Source of the DNA: Prunus persica
Lineage: Eukaryota > Streptophyta > Magnoliopsida > Rosales > Rosaceae
NCBI RefSeq assembly: GCF_000346465.2
Contig: NC_034014.1
Location: 19,810,367 to 19,874,366 of the forward strand
DNA length: 64,000 nucleotides
Direction of reading: 5' to 3'
Shown: positions 61,301 to 64,000 of the stretch, in pieces
Layout of the letters: each line of letters starts with the position of its first letter
Numbering within the stretch: the stretch's first letter is position 1
Made by a program: the position numbers and the translations under genes
The notes under the pieces: generated by a model
What the model was told of the DNA's origin: nothing
What the model saw: only the letters and a program-made list of their open reading frames with translations
Databases searched by the model: none

Positions 61301-62173
61301 TCAAATTAACAAAAAGGTCAACAAAGAGAAGATTTGTTTAGGACTGCTTATTTAGAAAGCACTCATGATCATAAGTGCTTCTAGCAAAACCGCTTTTATT
61401 ATAAAAATGTTGAAATTTTTATAAAAAATCCGGGTGCTTCATGGAAAAGCACTTGGGATTACTTCATGAATAAGCACATAACAGATGCTTCTCCAGAAAA
61501 TGCTTATACGATCCCTTTTTGATTGTTAGAAAGCATTTTTAGCCATTTCAAAAGCACTCCAAAAAAATACTTACAATATAAGAAAATAAATTAGAAATTG
61601 GGAGCTACCTGCCAAAGCATCCAAAAGGGTGGATTTGCCAGAGCCAGAAGGACCCATGATAGCCAACATCTCACCAGGTTGAGCAAACCCTGTAAGCTCC
61701 TGCAAAATCATTCTCTTCCCATTTTTCCCATCAGATACACCAACCCACAGGTCCTTCCATGTCAAGCAAATACCCTTCTTTCTCAACCCAATTTCAATAT
61801 CATCACCAACAACATAACTTTGATCCTCTACATAGCCTGGCTTCGCAACCGTTTGATCAATCCCTACTGACTTCTCCACCGCAGATTCCAATCTCAGAGA
61901 TGGGGCTTCATGAATATCTAAACAAGAGTTTGGAGCAGCTCCAGTTTTAAACACAACGCTAAATGGGAAAATTCTGTCCATGCTAGAGCAGGACAAGGAA
62001 ATCCCATCTTCTGCAGAAGCTGTGCTGCTTTGCCTCTTCATCTCTGCATGATCATCATCAAGAACATGACTTTCCTTGGAGCTGGGGCCTTCCACAGCTG
62101 ATGCCAACAATGATCTTGTTGGGCTTGGACTTGGTGTCCATCTTGGGACATTAGTTGAAGAACTCAACTCCAT
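58309..62173 (-). CDS. ABCG: ABC transporter, G family half-size (WBC type)
   Basis: A plasma-membrane exporter that works as a dimer, likely moving lipids, terpenes, suberin or cutin precursors or hormones; the substrate cannot be read from the sequence. Eight exons in phase: 62173-61609, 61214-61135, 60430-59966, 59849-59763, 59640-59515, 59404-59213, 59115-59029 and 58947-58309, giving 746 residues. A long Ser-rich N-terminus (1-125) precedes the nucleotide-binding domain: Walker [10 protein letters not shown] (174-182), signature LSGGQKRR (280-287), Walker [14 protein letters not shown] (300-312) and His338 of the H-loop. The ABC2 membrane domain follows (about 450-735), with [20 protein letters not shown] as its first helix. 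An in-frame ATG at 62266 would add 31 residues; MELSSS was chosen because it opens the Ser-rich region. Closest by memory to plant ABCG1/ABCG11-like proteins. Confidence 0.95.
60475..60950. mobile_element. MITE in intron 2 of the ABCG gene
   Basis: The ends are CCCGTTTGGTTCATGGGAAA and, inverted, CCCGTTTGGTTCATGGAATG. Inner motifs GGGAAA and CATGGG repeat on both arms, and the centre is AT-rich. The GTTTGGTTCATGG terminus suggests a Harbinger relation. It lies within 60431-61134 and touches no splice site, although its edge is about 45 bp from the exon 3 acceptor. Confidence 0.75.
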
Positions 62174-62327
62174 GCCAAGTGGTTTCAAGTAAATTTGAAA
62201 AAGGCCAACTTCAACTCTTAACTTCTCAGTTTCTTGGTATTTAAAGTATTTCCAAATGCATGGCAAGTTGTGAGCTATGATCAGCTGCAGCCTGCAGCTT
62301 GCCGCCGTGGGACCAACGCATTTTCTT

Positions 62328-62335
62328 CTTTTATA
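62328..62335 (-). promoter_or_regulatory. TATA box of the ABCG gene
   Basis: TATAAAAG on the minus strand, 155 bp before the chosen ATG and 62 bp before the upstream in-frame ATG. Transcription starting near 62300 would include both. Confidence 0.5.
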
Positions 62336-64000
62336 TTTTCCTTAGCAAGAAAAATAAACTTGTTTTGTTTATTTGTGCAGTTAATAAAGAATAAATAAAA
62401 CCACATGGTTTATTGCAAATCTAAGTCCTGTCATCAAAGACAAAAGCGCGTTCTACGTTCATACATAATCTTTGGTTGCTTGCTTGGACTTTTGATGATT
62501 TGAACGTATTAATTTAGTTTTGTCCTCTGTTAATTCCATTGCTTTGGTGAATATTGGCGAGCCTGCCAACTCCCCATCCAAAAATATTATTGTCGTATCT
62601 GTCCTTCCCATTTCAGGTACGGAGGTAGATTGCTATCTATATATCCACCCTCCTTATAAATGTGCGTCTTCATTGCATGAACTGTACTTACACAAGAGCT
62701 ACTGTTTGAGTGTCTGTTTATGGTCATTTCCATATGTTCTCCTCCTCCAACTAGCTATTTCATTCTATTGAATTAAGCTATTTGACTAAAATACGACCTA
62801 ACGAGCTCATGCGTATGATAACTGCTATTAACTACTTAAGTTACAAACTCTTATCTCGATAGTATTTTTCTTTATATTGACAGTTAACCCTTAGAAAGTA
62901 TCTGATTAATACTAACACAAACTAATAAAGGGGGTTAGTATTCAATTGTAGCCGCCTGGTGATTCAATAAGAGCTTAATTAATCCAATGCATCATACAAA
63001 ACCACATGGTAAAACTTCTTCTTTTCCAAGAAAAGTTACAAGAAGGATCATCTCCTGGCAGGCCGATCCGAAAGAGGTCCAAAGCAGAGTTTTGAAGTAA
63101 TCATTGCAAATCGTGTGGATTGATGAAATACCTTTGCTCATAATAAGTTGGTTTGTTTTATTATAATAAGGTGGGTTGAACGCGCGTTTCAATCAAAGCA
63201 TGCCACAAAACTTGCGACCATTGCAATTAGTTCTTTTGGCACCTATGTATAAATGGAGGCTGATATTCTTTTTTTTGTCAAATGGGAACTTTTTAAACAA
63301 GAACGTGGCTGGAAATAGCAAATAACTTTTTCATTTGGGTTTGGGTTTGGTCTTAACGAGGAAGAAATTTGTCTGCATGTGAATCAATAATAAGTGTTAA
63401 CAATTAGCACACGTGAGTTAGATACGTTGTTTATACCAGATAGTCCGTCCTTTTGCATCCAAGTTCAAATCCATTTTCTCGTAAATTAGAGTAATTTGGA
63501 TTATCGTTTGTAGAAAAAAAAAATATAAACAATTAAAAACTTTGTCATTTTTGTGATATATAGGAACAATTATCGCTAGCAACCATGAACAAAAAAAAGT
63601 CTTGTTTTTTTGGGTCAACCAAAAGGTATAGAAGAAATGGTGTGCATTTATAGAAACAATTGTCAAATGTACTATGTTTCCCAAAATGTTGGATGGAAAT
63701 GTCATTTATATGTTAAGGATCACTGTTTGAACATTTAAGGATAAAAGGACTCCACATTCAATGTTACTATGCATGTTATATGATTAGTCTTTAATCTATT
63801 AGCAACTCCCAAACCATTGGTAGGAGAAAAATAAAAAGTTGTCTATTTAAAGCAAGGAAAGGGATATGAAGTTTTATAAATAAAAAAATTGGGGCTTCAA
63901 CTCCTTGAAGATTTGACAATTTCAAAAATGCAAAACTAACGTAAACACGAACCACAACTTAGAAGAATTTGACACAATTCATTTAATATGAATTAATTTC
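62336..64000. other. 5' flank of the ABCG gene; no gene seen
   Basis: AT-rich sequence with short frames lacking any recognisable domain. No RNA gene or element ends noticed. Probably promoter and intergenic DNA. Confidence 0.5.

Noticed and set aside
62174..62266. Upstream in-frame start of the ABCG protein (31 more residues)
   Set aside because: The extra segment does not resemble the Ser-rich N-terminus that follows; left as an alternative only.

Overview
The window is nuclear DNA of a flowering plant. Protein genes are interrupted by GT-AG introns, two carry plastid-type N-termini, and the space between them is packed with plant transposon families: hAT, PIF/Harbinger, Mutator-like, copia, and a Cassandra element with 5S-like LTRs. 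The overall look fits a woody eudicot, possibly Rosaceae, but that is an inference from style and not from a diagnostic marker.

Layout. 0.6-9.4 kb: two minus-strand genes of unknown function. One (start 3328) encodes a small soluble protein whose 3' end I cannot fix. The other (5372-9422, three exons, 300 aa) encodes a probable plastid membrane protein with a coiled coil. 10.6-31.1 kb: a dense transposon nest. A 573-bp hAT-like MITE is followed by a decayed Harbinger element (about 11250-20913) that holds a 4.2-kb hAT element. Next comes a 6.1-kb inverted-repeat element (21712-27771), which holds a hAT element, which in turn holds a solo LTR and a Harbinger-type MITE. A 2.8-kb PIF/Harbinger element (28293-31059) closes the block. 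31.8-38.2 kb: a copia remnant split by a long LTR-type unit, which contains a MITE and a Pack-MULE-like element. The Pack-MULE-like element carries fragments of two unrelated genes, a papain-type cysteine protease and a MAP kinase.

38.9-41.9 kb: an intact plastid class II DAHP synthase gene (five exons, 531 aa), the entry enzyme of the shikimate pathway. 42-45 kb: tandem repeats, a MITE and an RNase H-like retroelement scrap. 45.4-49.2 kb: an intact minus-strand gene for a nuclear poly(A)-binding protein of the PABPN1 type (six exons, 221 aa). 50.5-58.2 kb: a complete Cassandra TRIM, a palindromic cluster of related MITE ends, and a small LTR element with a solo LTR nested inside it. 58.3-62.2 kb: an intact minus-strand ABCG half-transporter gene (eight exons, 746 aa). 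The last 1.7 kb has no gene I can support.

The host genes are unrelated to one another and do not form a pathway cluster. I found no new defence or biosynthetic system. The most interesting content is transposon biology: the double gene-fragment capture, the four-element nest with readable target-site duplications, and a 511-bp tandem duplication that crosses a hAT insertion boundary. One 100-base gap of Ns (35402-35501) lies in the loop of an inverted repeat. Coordinates of exons and element ends were worked out by eye from splice signals, reading phase and target-site duplications.
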